A DNA stretch of 64,000 nucleotides from Blattamonas nauphoetae (GCA_033064195.1 JARBJD010000053.1:248001-312000); one strand, 5' to 3'; shown: positions 41,405 through 56,400, counted from the stretch's first letter. Made by a program: numbers and translations. The notes: generated from the letters alone by a model not told the origin.

Positions 41405-43228
41405 ATGGAAGCAAAGATATCTGACTTTCCTTGGGGGAAATTTGTCGACCCTACACAGACATCTCGCCATAGTGATAACGTTTATACGTTTACACAACCA
41501 TTTTACATCCTCTGGGCTGTCTTGATTGGATTGGGAGGTGGTCTTGTCTTCTTTTTCCTTTCCCTCGCTCGATACATGCGAAGCCGAGTTCGATATCATC
41601 AACAACGAGATGCAAATAAACTGGTATCAGATACCATGAACAGTGAAGGTCCTTATGTATTTTCACGAAAAGGAGATCTCACACTCAAAGGAGTTATCAT
41701 TCAACCACCAGATGACTTTGAATTACTTCAAGAGGACATCAACCTACCCACAGTATTTGGATTCCAGAATGCCGCATTGGATGGAACATGGCTATATCTG
41801 GATCTCGGAGACACGGTTGGAACTCGCCACGAAGGTATCCCAGAGTTCAAGATGGTTGAAGGACCCGAAGAGGAAGAAGAAGATACAGACATCCACGATC
41901 AGAAATTCCAGAAATTACAAGAACTTCATCAACTTTATTCAGCAGAAATCACAGAAAACGATCTTGACCCAATTGATGTCGCTCCTCTCGGCACTGTCGA
42001 TCCAGCACCTCCACCTGAAGCATCCAGTGCACTCATTGAGCTTCCTGATCAGCCACCAGCAGAACCACTTCCTCCTGTTTTGATCGCAGTTAATGAACAG
42101 GTGAAAAAAGAAGAGGAGAGGATCAAACGAGAACAAAACTTGAAACGACAGAAAGAACGAACAGCTCGCTCCAGTCAGATTATTACGTACATTAAAGAGA
42201 ACAAGCTTACAGCATGTGCCAAAACTCTGGATGGTCTCGATCTTCTCCTGGAAGGCATTGTAAGTGATGCCATGATTGGACCCATAAATGGTCAACGTAA
42301 ATTCATCAAAGTATTCACTCTTCCAACATCCATCTCAAAAGTTGAGTCGAATAAGATCATCGCCCTCACAAAACAACTCAAAACAAAGATCCGCCCACCC
42401 ATGCTCACTTCAAATTCCGAAATCCTCCTCGAGCTCATTAAAGACGCTCACACACCTCGCCCATGCTCGCCTGCGCTTGTTGCAGTCGGACTTAATCCAA
42501 TTCACTTTGTCTACGATGTGGCTGGGGTCGAAAGCGTCTATGACCACATCCACATTCGAACAGAGCCTATGCAATGGGTTCAAAAGCTACGGTTGATTAC
42601 CAAAATTGCCTCACTTATTCAGAAACTCCACGGCGAAAGCCCACCAGTCGTCCATGGTGACCTCCGATCAAGTCACATTCTCATTGGCCAAAGTAATGAC
42701 CTATCACTCTGTGGTTGGACTAGCAGCAGACTTATCCGCTTGAAATATGGGATGATTGTCACCCCGTCAAACTCCCCTGCTGCTCCAAGTGGTCGGACAA
42801 ACGAAAAGATCCTCCAAAATCCGATCAACAAACGAGCAGCGTCTTCCTGGGCTGCCCCAGAAGTTCTTGCGTTTGAACAAGGCTTCCCCAAAAATCAGCA
42901 AAACCCAGGAGAGACCATTGCCCCTTATGTCCCACCACCTTTCCTCTACTCCACAGCCACTGACATATTCTCTTACGGCATGATTATGTATGAGATCTTG
43001 ACTGAACAAGAGCCCTGGCCCACTCTCTCTGAAAAGGCAATCATTGAAAAGGTGACAAAAGGTGATTTCCAACAGCTCGCCCTCCAGTTGTCAAGACAAC
43101 CTGGAATCCTTGTCAAATTAATTCAATCATGCTGGAACGTCAACCCTGAGGAACGACCCACTATTAGCCACTGTACGGATGTCCTGAAAGAAATTCTGAA
43201 GCTCCAGAAGAAGGAGCCTCGCGAATAA
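41405..43228 (+). CDS. Single-pass membrane pseudokinase, 607 aa
   Basis: Start ATG 41405 (MEAKISDFPWGKF); single exon; TAA stop. A membrane span lies at about residues 34-53 (ILWAVLIGLGGGLVFFFLSL). The N-terminal 30 residues are therefore outside and the rest in the cytosol. An acidic/proline linker (residues about 140-235) and a charged coiled coil (EEERIKREQNLKRQKER) lead to a kinase-like domain (about 275-605): FIKVFTL at the VAIK place, VVHGDLRSSHILIG for HRDLKPENIL, CGWTSS for DFG, WAAPEVLAFE for APE, DIFSYGMIMYEILT, and CWNVNPEERPT. The HRD Asp is present but the DFG Asp is replaced and no glycine loop is seen, so it is probably inactive or atypical. Same broad receptor-kinase class as copy B but without the large ectodomain. 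Confidence 0.82.
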   Translation: MEAKISDFPWGKFVDPTQTSRHSDNVYTFTQPFYILWAVLIGLGGGLVFFFLSLARYMRSRVRYHQQRDANKLVSDTMNSEGPYVFSRKGDLTLKGVIIQPPDDFELLQEDINLPTVFGFQNAALDGTWLYLDLGDTVGTRHEGIPEFKMVEGPEEEEEDTDIHDQKFQKLQELHQLYSAEITENDLDPIDVAPLGTVDPAPPPEASSALIELPDQPPAEPLPPVLIAVNEQVKKEEERIKREQNLKRQKERTARSSQIITYIKENKLTACAKTLDGLDLLLEGIVSDAMIGPINGQRKFIKVFTLPTSISKVESNKIIALTKQLKTKIRPPMLTSNSEILLELIKDAHTPRPCSPALVAVGLNPIHFVYDVAGVESVYDHIHIRTEPMQWVQKLRLITKIASLIQKLHGESPPVVHGDLRSSHILIGQSNDLSLCGWTSSRLIRLKYGMIVTPSNSPAAPSGRTNEKILQNPINKRAASSWAAPEVLAFEQGFPKNQQNPGETIAPYVPPPFLYSTATDIFSYGMIMYEILTEQEPWPTLSEKAIIEKVTKGDFQQLALQLSRQPGILVKLIQSCWNVNPEERPTISHCTDVLKEILKLQKKEPRE

Positions 43229-43385
43229 GTGTTTGTGATAGTACCTACAGTGTACACTTCTCCTTTATTCAATTTTTCTTCCTTCTTTCTTGAGACGCAT
43301 ATCATTTCAGTTTATTATTCCAACGTTTGAGCTTTTCTAATGTCAAAATAAGATCGAACCGTACTCACATTTTTTGTCTATTTCC

Positions 43386-44202
43386 ATGAGCGCCCAATCT
43401 GAAAAACAATCTTTACACATAATATTTGAAAGTTCAATCGTTGTTTTTCATCCTTTTTTGTAGAATCGCCGCGAATTGCCCTCTTTTTAGGCCTCACTCT
43501 TGGGTCTCTCGTTATTTCTGTAGTAATTTGTGTTATTCCTTCCATATTCTGGGGCTTCTTTCCATATGTATCCATTTTATGTTTCTAATCTTCTAGGTCT
43601 ATTTTCCTGTCCTTATAATCTATCTTGGAGTCTTCGTTTGATCTCCACCTCATTTTCATCTGTTCAATCAGCGACTTGTCTCCAATCTCCTCTATATCCG
43701 ACGTCTTACGCTTGATACTGCACAATTCACACTTGAAGAACGGAAGGATCCAGGCAAATGTGGACAGATTATGTGTCTCCCAAAAGAGATTGTTGTCCGC
43801 TCTGTTATATCCCTCGAGACTGTAGAATGTATTCCTCGAAAAGTTACGTGTTGTGCATCAAAAACTGGATATCAGTTGCAACTCAAGTTTTCCTCTCAGG
43901 AACCCTGGACTGTGCGATTCGTTTTTTCGAGTGAACTTGAAGCAAATCATGTTATGCAACAATTATATGATCTAACATTATCTGCTCGAACGGAAATTCG
44001 GGAAGCTGACGAAGCTACAAGACAAGAACTTCGAGAACGGGGACTCGAAACAGATCGAACAACAACAAAACAAAATCTCCTTCAACCACGTTCACCTCTT
44101 CAAGAGACAATGAATCCAGTTGCAGTGTCTGATATCTCTCCCCAAAATAACTGGTACGAACCAGAATATGAAGGTGAAATTCAAGAACAAAACCCTGGCT
44201 GA
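43386..44202 (+). CDS. Two-TM membrane protein with PH-like segment, 239 aa, three introns
   Basis: Exons 43386-43431, 43464-43567, 43597-43635 and 43672-44202; introns 32, 29 and 36 nt; frame intact. Start MSAQSEKQSLHI. Two membrane spans: ALFLGLTLGSLVISVVICVI and VYFPVLIIYLGVF. A cytosolic stretch with PH/GRAM-like pattern follows: GQIMCLPKEIVVRSVISLE, VTCCASKTGYQLQLKF, WTVRFVFSSELEANHVMQQL, the last resembling the C-terminal helix of a PH fold. The tail is acidic and disordered. Function unknown. The second intron (29 nt) is among the shortest here. Confidence 0.72.
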
Positions 44203-44451
44203 CAGCACATCATTTTATCATGAAAATGCTCTCTATAAACAGAAATCTGTCATACTTGCTGTATTTCTGTGACTTTTCAAACTAAAAATTTTCATTGCTG
44301 GACTCGCATGGTTGTCCGTTTATTCAAAGTTATTAAGCAATTTTAGATGAAACAATAATATTTTCCTGACATATTCATTTTTTTCACATGATTATTTTTA
44401 CAATCATCGATATTTCGTGACAATTTCTCCAAAACCCCATCACTTTAAAGC

Positions 44452-47400
44452 ATGGATGAAACAACACTCAAGGAAAAGGCTAAAAACGTAATGAACTCAG
44501 TCTCTAACAAGGCCATTGGATTCTCATGTATCTTAGTCCATGATCCAATGCATTTTGATACACTCAAAGAGTACCTACGACATTTTCGACAAGTTTGTCT
44601 TCTGTTTTCTCATTTGTCTCGAAACCATTCGTGATAACCCGCTTTTTCTGTGACTTCCACCATAAAAATCTGTAGGCACATCCAAGCTTTCCACTTAGAT
44701 GCCCAGTATTTGATTGTGGGTATGATTATCGTCTCACTTCAATGCACCACCTTCCTCTCTACTTATATTCATGTTATCTCTATATTAATCACTCATTTTT
44801 CTCTTCTAAAGCATCAAATTCCAGAGTTCGCGGTCATTCATGAGTCATATGCATCTATCTCACCCCGAACTCTTCCCATTTCGGTGTCCTGCAACTAATT
44901 GTTCATTTTGCACGGATCGCGAGGAATTTCTTGTCGAGTATGCTTGCAATCATCTTTTTATACTTGTTTCTCTTCGCTTAGTCACGTTAACAATACACAT
45001 ACCAAAGAAAATTGGTTTCTTTCTTCACATATCCTGGCAGGCCCTCAGGGAACATTCCAATCTAACTCGCGTCCAAAGGATCGTAAATACTTCCCATATG
45101 CAACGTTTTACTCGTATTTAGTCAGCACTGGAATCTCACAAGCTGTTCTTTCTTACTCTGACGATCCAACCCTCGCCCCTCTTCTATCCCAGAAGCCCAT
45201 TCTTAAAGTTCTCGAGGAAACAACCTCAGCAAACAAAGCTGTCATTGACCCAAATGTAGGAGCAACCATACCAACTATTGGATTTCTCACCAACCAACTT
45301 TTCAACCTCGGCTTCATCACATCGTCCATGCGAAAAGTGATTGCTTTAAATGCTCCCGGCTTTCCCCTTCCCTCTCAAGTTTGCTATCTCTCATCGTCAT
45401 CACCTGCCTTTGTCCTGGACCCCGATCACGGCTCAACTTTCGCAACATTTCCTGAAAACACTTCGATCGTGGAAAACGCAACGTCAATGGCACTTGATGA
45501 GATGACGAAACTGATCAAAACTGTCAGAGTGTCGAACGAGGGAGCTGTTGAACGAGCGTCCGCACACAACATCCAGATTGATTCTGAAGGGGCATCCAAA
45601 GCGACACGTCTCTCTCGTCAGGTTCAGAGTCGCAGCATGCTCCGACCTCTCAATGCGGGGCATGCACAGACGGACGCCGAGAAAGCGAAGGGAGGAGCAG
45701 TGGAAGGCGAGACGATCATTCCTGTGAGGTTGGTGAGCAGAGAGGAGGTCACGAGGGCGAAGGCTGTGATGGAGGTGATGCAAGGAACGGGTCATTTTGG
45801 GCAGCCGTTGAAAAGAGGGATTGCGGGTGAGATGGAGAGACAGAGGGAGAAGGAGGAGAAGAAAAAAAGGGAATACAAGCGCATCGCGAAGGAGGAACGA
45901 GAGAAGACAGCACATGACGAGGCAACGATGAGAAGAGGGGACAGAGAATATGAAGTGTTGGAGCGAGGGAAGCTTGAGCTCAGGCAAATCGATCCGAAAA
46001 AGGTTGACGATGACACACCTGAGATTCTGAAGACCTCGACTGACAAACCCCGACTCTTAAATCCAATACGCGACTCGCCAACAACAGCAACTGTGCAGGA
46101 ACAGCTGAAAGAGGAGGAGAAAAGCGAAGGACAAGCGAAGGAGGACTTGGAGAAGAAGAATGAGGAGTGGAGAGCACCGATCGATAAAAATGTGGAAGAC
46201 ACCGACGAAATCATTGAACCTCCACCGATTCACGCAAAAGGTTACTCCTCACTCGCCCAATCAGCCACCCACCCATCTCAAACTCAATCACCTGCCACAA
46301 AAGCACTCCCACCAGAATTATCTGTCACTCCGTCGCCATCCAACACTTCTCCCTTCCCGTCGTCTCTTGCTCCGAGCGGCACAATCACACCAAACTCGGA
46401 AGATGGAGCACCAATCAATGCCGAACCAGAAGGCCCATTTTTCCTTTCAGCTTCGCATTCGATTGCGATGCAGAAAGCGAACTTCTATTCATTCCCCAAC
46501 CACACCATTCCAGTCACGGAAGGAGGAACAGACTGTGATGTCATGGTCTTCGAATACATTTATCAAATCGGGCTGATTATGGTTGGGAGAGCCCACAATA
46601 TAATTGAAATCTATTCATCGGCCCAACACTATCTCCAGACACTCTGCGTGGAGGATGGCGAAGATTGGTTGTGGGGGCAGGGAAAGCCGAAGCCCGAGAA
46701 GAAGAAAAGGGATCTGAGACCGAGCAGAAGTGAGAAGGCTGCTCCGAAGAAGAGACGCCTGCTGAAGGGGGAGACAACAGCGACTGCGAAGTCATCTCTC
46801 GCCAATTCTCGAGCAGCATCGCCTCCGCCACCAAAACCAGATGATACAGACTCGTCTGACACAGAAACAAAGATGACACGGAAGGAGACATCGTCGAAGA
46901 CGAATGAAGAGCAGGAAGAGAAACAAGCATCGCACTCTGCTGACACAGGAACAATCACAGGAATCACCTTCCTCCCAGCACCACCTCCGCCAATCCTCCG
47001 TCTTCCTTCAGCAAATCCTGACGATACCCCAAAATATTGTTCACTCTCGTCTCGAGATCCTGTTGAACTCAACGCCATCTTTCCTCTCTATCCAAACAAG
47101 GTTGTGCCTGTCTCGTCGGAAATTCATGCCATTGCAGCCTCCACCACCAACGGAACGATAAACATTTGGGCCATTCTCAAAATCCGTCCTCCATCCGACT
47201 TCAGAACGAATACACCAACACTGATGAACCAATCTCGAGACGACACTGTCACCACACCGGATTTGTTTGATTATTTCTTCAGCAACCCGCTTGTCATCCA
47301 TCTGAATCCTCGGGTTTATGCACCCGCATACCCCTCCATCAAGCACACCACCTCCCACGACCCCATCGTCTCATGCACTTTTGTGGATATCGGAGCAACG

Positions 47401-50400
47401 GTCACAATGTTGTCAGCGATTGAGAAAAGGAAAGACGAGTCGGGTTTCGGCGTCCCTCTTCGAGAACAAGTCTTCTTGGATCCGGATGTCTTCGACAGTC
47501 GAATGATGTCGCCAACTGTCAGCGTCGCCCCTTCACCGCAGCTCACCAGTCGACAAAGCGGAGGAACGCGAAACTTCGAGACTTCTCTCACTCCATACAG
47601 GAAACCAAGATTGGTCAATCCGATTGACGAGTTGGCTGCGTTTGCTTCGGCTGTTCTGTGTGAGATCGAGAACGAGAAATGTGCCAACTGCGACTTCTTC
47701 TCGAACACTCCCCTGTTCCTTCCTCAAGCATTCTCACTCGAATCAGATGAATCCACTCAACCCCCACGAATGACAACAACTGCCCAAACTCCCCAACTTC
47801 CTGGCAAATCCTCACCGCAATCATCCATCCGCGACCGGACTCGTCGTGGAGAAACAGCAAAATCGCAGTTTGAAGTGTTTGAGGAATGTCTGCCCTATCC
47901 GGGTTATATGGGTGTGCGATACTTCCCTCACAACGGAATCATTTCATCACCACTCGGCCCCCCTCTCCCAAAACACAGAAAGAGGAGCTCGCCTCTCCCC
48001 ATCGTCATTTCGCTCCTCAGCAACGACACTGAACAGACAGTGACGACTCGGTCGATGAAGCACTACACAAACAGGCCGAATTCATCGCTCAGCACATCAC
48101 GGTCGTCTGCTTCGCTGCTGACAACTCGTCCGTCGAAGGCGGATCTGCACTCGATGAACGATGATGAGTCGTTGTTCTCGTCACTTCCCACACTTCCTGT
48201 CTCGCTCGGAGGAAACGGAGCGTTGGTTGTGGTTGGTTATTCTGGGACAGTGACGATCATCTCTTTGGACACTCTCCAGATCCTATGCACGTACAGTGCC
48301 CACGACGATGGAGTCACGGAAACAACAATTGTCGACAACACGTGTCTCCTGATGGGATTTGAAGATGGAACGATTGAACTCTGGCCGATTCTCCAGCCAG
48401 AGTTCCCGTCACAGCAGAATCCATACTGCAAACCAGTCGAACCACCGACTGATCCTCTCAAGCGATATCTCTCACACACTCTCTCCATCACTGGGCTGTG
48501 CATTCCGTGGGACAGAAGATCGTCGTTCATCTCGTGCTCACTCGACAGCAGCATCATTCTTTGGTCACTGGACTCGGAGGACCCTCTGTCAGTGATGGAT
48601 CTGATTGAGCCTGTGATCAGTGCAACATTCTTCACGTCTTCTGGACAGTTCAAGGCAGACGAATTTCTTGTTCTTGGTTTTGACAGCGCTGTGGTCAGAA
48701 TTCCGTTCCCTGTCGAACCAGAAGAATGGCGACTCGCTCAAATCGCTATCTTGGAAGGACATGAACCAGTCAAATCAACAAAAGCAGGTCGATTTGGACC
48801 CGTTCTGAAGCAGGAACGGCCTCAGAAAGTGGGCAAGAGGGAAGCGTTGGACGCACAAGAAGACCTTCGAGTTGCTCGAAAGATGGAGAGACTGCAGGCG
48901 GGGAAGGCGAGTCTCAACACCGAAATTATGGTTCATTTGGCAAAGCTCGAGCAGGAAGAGGTCAACGAGCAAAAAGCAATTGATCTGAGAAAGCGAATGG
49001 GATTGGACATTCTCGATGAAACAGCGGAAGATGACCCGAAGAAGGGAAAGAAGAAAGATGGGAAAGGATCAACGAAAAAGGACGGGAAGTCTTCCATCTC
49101 TGCGCAGGGGCATATCGCGAACCATCTTGTGAACGGGACAGCAATGGAGAAACAACGACAGATCGACTATCACCTCACGTCTCTCTTCCGGCCTGTTCCC
49201 GAAAAGCCAATTGTCATCTCTGATTGGCGATCACTCGTTGCAGCTCGAAAACGAGTTCTGGAAAAACTCAAAGTTGAGCAAGAAAAGAAAGACAACAAAG
49301 GGATGACGAAAGAGGAAGTGGAACGAGAACAAAACATGGGGAAACTTCTCTTTGCCGATGCTCATAAGCTCAAGACAGAAAACGAGCGGAAAGAATACAT
49401 CAAGCGACTGAGTGAGATGGCAATGATCGGAGACGATCGAGAAGACGACGTTGCTGTCCCAGACTTCGCAGACAACACGAAAGTCACGTCGGAGCAGATG
49501 GTCCTGTTGGGAGATCTGCAAGTCGATGAAACGGAACCAAGCGAGCCAGTCACTCTGAACAAGACGTCGACTGTTGGGATGGGGTTAACACAGACAGTGA
49601 CGGAGGATGGAACGGAACTGAGGACAGCTGGAGATGACTCGATTGAACCTCTCCCTGTTATCTCGAGGATGATCAAATCACAGCACGACTTCAACCAAGA
49701 AAAAAGGTCAGATCAACACCAAATTCGAGAAAAGAAAGGGATAACGAAACTGTTTGATGAAATCGGAAACAATATGCCTGTCCCGCCCGATTCGTCTGTT
49801 CTGAAGGCAATGTCTGGACAGAAGGACATCGTCAGTGGGATTCGAGTCCTCATATCAACACATCAACTTCGGTCTGACGAACTTGTGTCGAACCAACCAA
49901 CATTGTTCTCGTCCAACCAGACACCGATCGATCTCACTCCACAACTCAAAGTCAGCGAGGGGATCACTGTTCACTCGTCTGTGAAAACGACGGACGGAAC
50001 GGTTGTGGTTCCTGTCCCAACAACTCGGCCTCCTCCGTCGACACTCGAAACGATCATCGTCCGTGCTCAGGAAGGAAGAGATAAAATGAACCAACAGAAC
50101 CTTCCAGCGAAAGAAGAGACGGAAACAACCCAAACGTTGGTTGTTTCTGATGGAGCAGCTGATCGATTCATCGAAAGACTCAAAGAAAAGGAAACACGAG
50201 CGAAATCACGAGCCATTTCTCTCCAATCAACACAATCACTAAACCCAACCCCACTCGCTTCAACGCCCCAGCTTTCCACATACAACAGCACAACAACATC
50301 GATCAGCACGATGATGGATCAAACACTCACTGCCGAAGAGATTCGACAGAACATGGCTGAGGAGGAAGACAAGCTTCGAGCACAAAAAGCTGAAACACTC

Positions 50401-53400
50401 CGAAAACAGAAAGAAGCGAAAGCCAGAGTTCTCAGCGACAAACTCCGAATCCCTGCTCCATCCTCGTCGTACCATTTTGATGATCGCTCATTGCTTGTTG
50501 CGATGATTGAGTCGATCCACAACTCGAGAACGCCATCGTTTGACCTCTTTGTCAAAGAACATAAACCAAATCAAGCGTTGGTCGATGCAATCATTCGAGA
50601 GATGTCAGGGAGACCTCCATCCGCCGAGTCGTCACACTACTCTCTGCGATCGGTTCCATCTGCCAGAATCTCAACACCGGCGTCTCGACGACGACGGAAA
50701 AGTCAGGTGGACGGGTCTGAAAGACCGATTACACCTCACAGCTCGAAGGGACCGATGTCGTCTCCTCTCCACAGCACGATGACGGACGCCACAGTGTTCC
50801 CAGAAGTTCCTGAAGAGACACCAAAGAAGAAGAGGAAGAGACTTCCGTACATGTTCATGGTTGAGAAGAGATTGTCCAACAACGAAGAATTTGAAGATGA
50901 TGGAGTCAGAGTTGTGTCGGAACTCACTCAACAGATCTACCCTGATGAGATTGAGAACATGAAGAAGGAAGGGAAACAAGTCGAAGTCGCAAAACCGCAC
51001 GAAAAGTACGACACTGACACTACAAACTGGATCCACCTTCCGACTGAACTCAGGGCACCTCACAGTCGACCAGGAAAGAAGACACTCACGAAAACACAAT
51101 CATTGCTGGCACCAGTTGATGAAGAAGGGACAGCCCCGGAGAAAACAGTTTCTCCGACATTCCTCGAACAGTCTCAGAAGGGGCCTCAACCCTCACTCAA
51201 ATCAGATCAGCACTCGCTCCGAAGTTCAGCCCCGTCGGCCACATCTCATCGCTCCAAAAAGTTGGTGCCGCTCGCCCTCCGCGACGATGCAGTTGTGAAG
51301 ATTGTTGGAACGAAAACGGAGTCGAGATCCTTTGTCAGTGAGCTTGCTCGTCAATCGACAGAAACTGTCAAGGATCTCACGGGACAGGATCCAACTGCAA
51401 TTTCTGAGCAGACGGAACAGAACAAGGCAAAGGCGATGGCCCTGCGAAGTTCATATCACATCGGAGACAGGAAAGGAGCGGGAAAACGAAAGCAGAAGGA
51501 GCAAACTCCTAAGAAGGATCCAAAACAGGACATCGCCCTGACTGGCAACAAGATCTCCACTGATGAAGAAGTCAACAACAGAACTTGGACTGTGCCGACT
51601 GAGATTCTGAATGGTCTCGAGTCGTCGATGAAGGTGGAATCAACTCCTGCCCAGACTCCCGTCATTCGATCGCAACGAACTCTCCCAAAGATAGCAAAGC
51701 CAAAAGCGGCAATACCAGCAGCTAAAGTGTTTGACATGACGAGCATTCCAGAATATGACAAGAAGGAGACAAGACTGCAGCGTGTGTACCAAGCTCGTCT
51801 CCAAGAAATCGAAGAACACGCTCGAGAACTCCAGGAGTTGGCCGCGAGACGAGAAGCTCTCCGAAAGAAAGAAGAGGAGGAGGCGGAGAGTGAGTGGGAG
51901 ACGGAGGAGGAATCAGAAGACGAATATCTCAAACCACGAACCGTCTCGTTCGGTGATGGCTCGATGGCGAGGTGGGGAGCAGGAGCTTCGAGCTATCCGG
52001 GTCATCCATTCCCCACTCAAACAACGGACGAACCAGAAAGACCTCAGAATCTGATCGAATGGGTGAAAAGTCCACTCAAGCCAAGAGAATATCAGCTTCC
52101 ACTTCAACCAACACGAACACTCACTCAGGAAGAGAGCCTTCAACTCGCTCGTCTGATGATCAACAACGAACGTCCATCAACATCAGTCGTGCAGCAATCG
52201 TTGAACGACATGAACATCGAGTTCGAGACCTTCACTCCGTCACATCAAAGACGACGCTCAGCTTCGAGACGACGGCCACGGTCAAGTTCAGCTCCTCACC
52301 ACTCAACAGTCAAGGCAGAACTTCTGAAGCAGATGTCGGGAGAGGATTCGACCTTCACCAATTTCCCAATCTATCCAATCTTCTCCGATGATGTCCTGCT
52401 CTGGCCAAGAAGTTATTCACCCACTCGAAGAAGCACCGACTTAGTCATCTCCCCGTCTCAACAGAGCCCATCATACCCATCCAGTCCAAACGTACATTCT
52501 GGAGCCTTCACCTCACACACCAACACAGCACGCCACTACGTTCCACCTTCGAGAGACTCTTATGTTGAAGACCCGGGACTACCAGAACATGGGCCTATGT
52601 ACCCCCCCTCACAGTATCTTCTCCAGATCATCGCTTTATTGGATGACGAAAAGAGGCAAGCGTTATTGGACGACCTACCGGAGAGTTATCGGGCACTGGT
52701 GAAGGAATATTTGGAGGAATATATGAAGACTCATAAGAAGGAGATTGAAAAGAAAAGAGAGACACAGAAAATCGCTGATGAAAAGAAGAAAAAACGACTT
52801 GAAGAACGTGCCCGACTTGTGACTGTTCTTCCGTTTGATGGGAATAATCAACATCCCAATCCTTTCGTCACGTGGCAGCTTCTCCCATTCGCTCAGTTGA
52901 CTCAACTGGAACCGCAGGAATTTGCACACGCAATGAGACTCATTCCTCGCCCGATCAGACAGCAGATCGCCAATCGTGTCCAGCTTCCGAAGGAGTTCTC
53001 CCTCTCCCCCATCGTCCAGCCGTTCTTCGAAAGGCCGACATCTGCGATTGGACGAATTGAAGACACGACAGATGATGAACAAGTGCAGCAGCTTCTGTGG
53101 CATGAGCGGTTGCAGGAAATTATCAAAGACAGACAACGAAACTATTTGAAGAAAGGGCGAAGGGAGGAGATCGCTAAGCAGGAAAGGGAGAAGAAACAGA
53201 AGCGAGCAAGAGCGTTTGAGAACGCTGGAACAATCGAAAAGAGGCTTGAGGAATGGATCACACCAAGTCCATCGACAACAACTCTTCAGGAAGTCGCGAA
53301 GAAGGCCAAGGAGTCACCAACCAGCGAACCAATTGAGCCGAAATCGATGCCAATTAAAAATGTTCAAGTTGACCAATTCGGACTCCAAACCCTCCAGACA

Positions 53401-56400
53401 GACAAGACAGCTTCCCAACAAGAACACAAACCGGAGCTGGTTGTCATCAAACCGAAATCAGTCGGAACCAAATATCATCTCAGAGAGGACATTCGAGACA
53501 TTCTCAGTGGAACAGCATCAGGCAAGACGAGTCCTCGCCTCTCTGTCGGTACGCAGGATCAATCAGGACGGACAACCACGACAGACATGGAATCTCAAGA
53601 CACTGTTGAGGATGAAGAGTATTCGGATTATGACGAGCAGTCGGCGCGGAGGCAGACACTCGGCCATTATGAAAAGGTTTCAATGCGACCGAAGAGCAAA
53701 CATTCGCAGAAAACGGAATCGGTGAGGTCGGAGAACGGTTCGGTCGCGTCAGACAGGACGGATGAGCATGATAGCGAAGAATATCAAGAAGAGGATGAAG
53801 AGGATGAGGAGTATGCGGGAGATAGTCAAGATGAAGACAACGAGGATGTCAAGGATGCAGGAATAATCAATCCTCTCACGAAAAAGAAGAAGAAAGGCTC
53901 AAAACGACCCAAATTTCTTCTCGACTTCAGCCTCTCCAAAGAATATCCTGATGTGGTGTACCATGAACGAAGAAAACCAGCTCTGGCTGGAGAAGAACAA
54001 GAGGTTGACCCCTTCCAAGCTCTCCGCGCAGAAGAAGAGATGGACACAGAGCGACTGCTTCAACTGATTGCAGATGGTGTTGCTCCGACGGATGAAGAGA
54101 ACGAGGAAGGGAAAGAGAGCGTCTTGCCAGAGTTCAAGATTGAAGAAATGTCGCAGGACGATCAAGCTGTTCTGGATCAATTTGAGAAAGAAATGAAGCT
54201 CTCCACATTCCATCGAAAGAGGAGTGAAGCGGTTGGGAGAAACAAAGGCGAAGAGAGTGGGTTTCTCGGTGCCTTCCAAACAGAACTCGAGCCTCTCATT
54301 GAAGAAGACAACGAAGCAGCCGATTTTGACTCAGCCACTTTCTTCAAAATCAAAAAGAGAAAGAAACGGACGTCGAAGTCTCCATCGTCGCCACACGCTG
54401 ACGAGGAAGAGTCTGAATCGTCTCTTTCCGAACGAGAGTCATCGCCACCTCATCCGCCATTCTTCCGAAGATCTCTCTCGTCTGTCGAACTTTGGAGTCC
54501 TTACAGAACGTTGGTGGATGATGGGAAAGAGCATCCGACACAAACTAGTCAGACAGACAGTGAGAATAATAGTGCATTCAGTCCATCTGTTTCTGGAACG
54601 ACAACCGCACAGGAACTCACACCAACCGATACCCCACAACCATCGCCACCTCTGTCGGGACGAAAAGCCGCTGGGGAGGGATTTCGAGCAGACACAATGA
54701 AGAAAATCATCGGCTCGCTTCAGAAAGCTCCTGGTGGGACCATCCTCACATCAAGCGCTATTGACAAGATTCTGGAACCAGGAAACGGCGATCAGTACAC
54801 ATTCTTCCCGGACAGAGTCCGGCCAGCATCGTTCACGTCGAATGCGAGCAGACTCAAAACACTCCAAACAGAAGCGGAGACTGCTGTTGAGTTTTATCAA
54901 AGTCTGGAGAGACTGAGATCACATCCTCGAAGGGAGGGAATTGGTGGGACAGGTTCGTTCAATCAATTCGTTGACAATGTGGCAGAAAACACATCTTCGG
55001 AGCAGACCAGGACAATGTCGAGAATACGACAGGCTGAGTTGGCTGTTCAAGAAGGCATTGTGCTTCCACTGGAACAGAAAACCAACAATTTCACGCAGGA
55101 GGACGGATCATTCCTCAATCAGCTTCGAAATGATCCATCAGTCCCAAAGGTCGAACGATTCTTCGGAAACAACCAAATCGCACTCTTCCAAAACAAGAAT
55201 GCTCTCAGTCGGATCTTCCTCTACAACCTCTCGTCTTTTCCAGGCACTGTCGACGATGACACTCTCTTCGGCACAGAAGCTCCGAACGCCGTCCGACTGG
55301 CGGACAAAACGTCGAAGCTGAATGTACTCGCCAAGTCCTCGTCCAAAATGCTGTCTCGAAAAGCAACGTCGAGCTCGGTCAGATCAGAACCAACCAGTCC
55401 GAAAAAAGCTGGCAACCAACAATCAATGTCGAATCTGCTGACGATGGAGATTCCTGAAGATATTTTTGAAGAGCAAAGTCCTAAAGAGGCTGGCACACCA
55501 ACACAGGAACCGAAGAAGGAGCTGACCGCGAAGGAACAAGCCATTGAACGAATGGATCAGATGTTGTTGGACAATATGAACACCAACGCACATCGGCAGA
55601 CCACAGCGACTGTTCGACGAAGGAATTCCTTGACCGGTCAGCCAATCCAAGTTGTGGACGGGCAAGAACAAATAATTGTTGAAGAAGGACTCGGGAATTT
55701 GCAGGTTCCGGTCTGGAGCATCACCCTTGCTCCGACCTCTGTGGCATCTTCACTCTCTCAACAGTACCCGCAAAAGGATGAACGGAAGGAGGAGACGGAA
55801 GAAGAAACGAGAATGGGAAAAATTGCCGAGCAGATGAAGAATCTTGGTCGAGCGGATCGACGAACAAGCATCCCATCAACTTTGGTCGGGGCAGATGGCT
55901 CAACTGTCAACTCTTCGGGGAAGGACACAACCGACAGTTCTACAATCACAGGAAAAGATCGGAAGGAAGACGAGAAGAAGGCACTCCAAGAAAGAATCAA
56001 GTCGATTTCTGAACAGATCGACCAGTCATTCAACAAACTTTCAAATAATCGTCCGTATTGGACCACTCAGACGTTTGTGTCAAGTTCAAAAGTGCCTTTC
56101 CAACCATTGGCTTTTGTTCAGAAGCAGCTCTCTTCAATCCAACTGTCTCAGATGGACTCTCTGATCGCGAGCTCTGTCAATCCAAGCAAATTCCTGAAAT
56201 CCAAAAACGATTTTCTCGACTCTTATTACTCCGTCGAAGAGGACATCGAAACAAACGAAACAATCCGAAGCACAGTCACCAAAGGTTCAACCAAGACTCT
56301 CCCAAAAGACGCTGTGATTGTCAAATCATTTTCACGAGAACCGATCAGTCGGTACACGAAAGATCCAAAATGGCAACAGTATTTTGTGGAGGGAGACAAA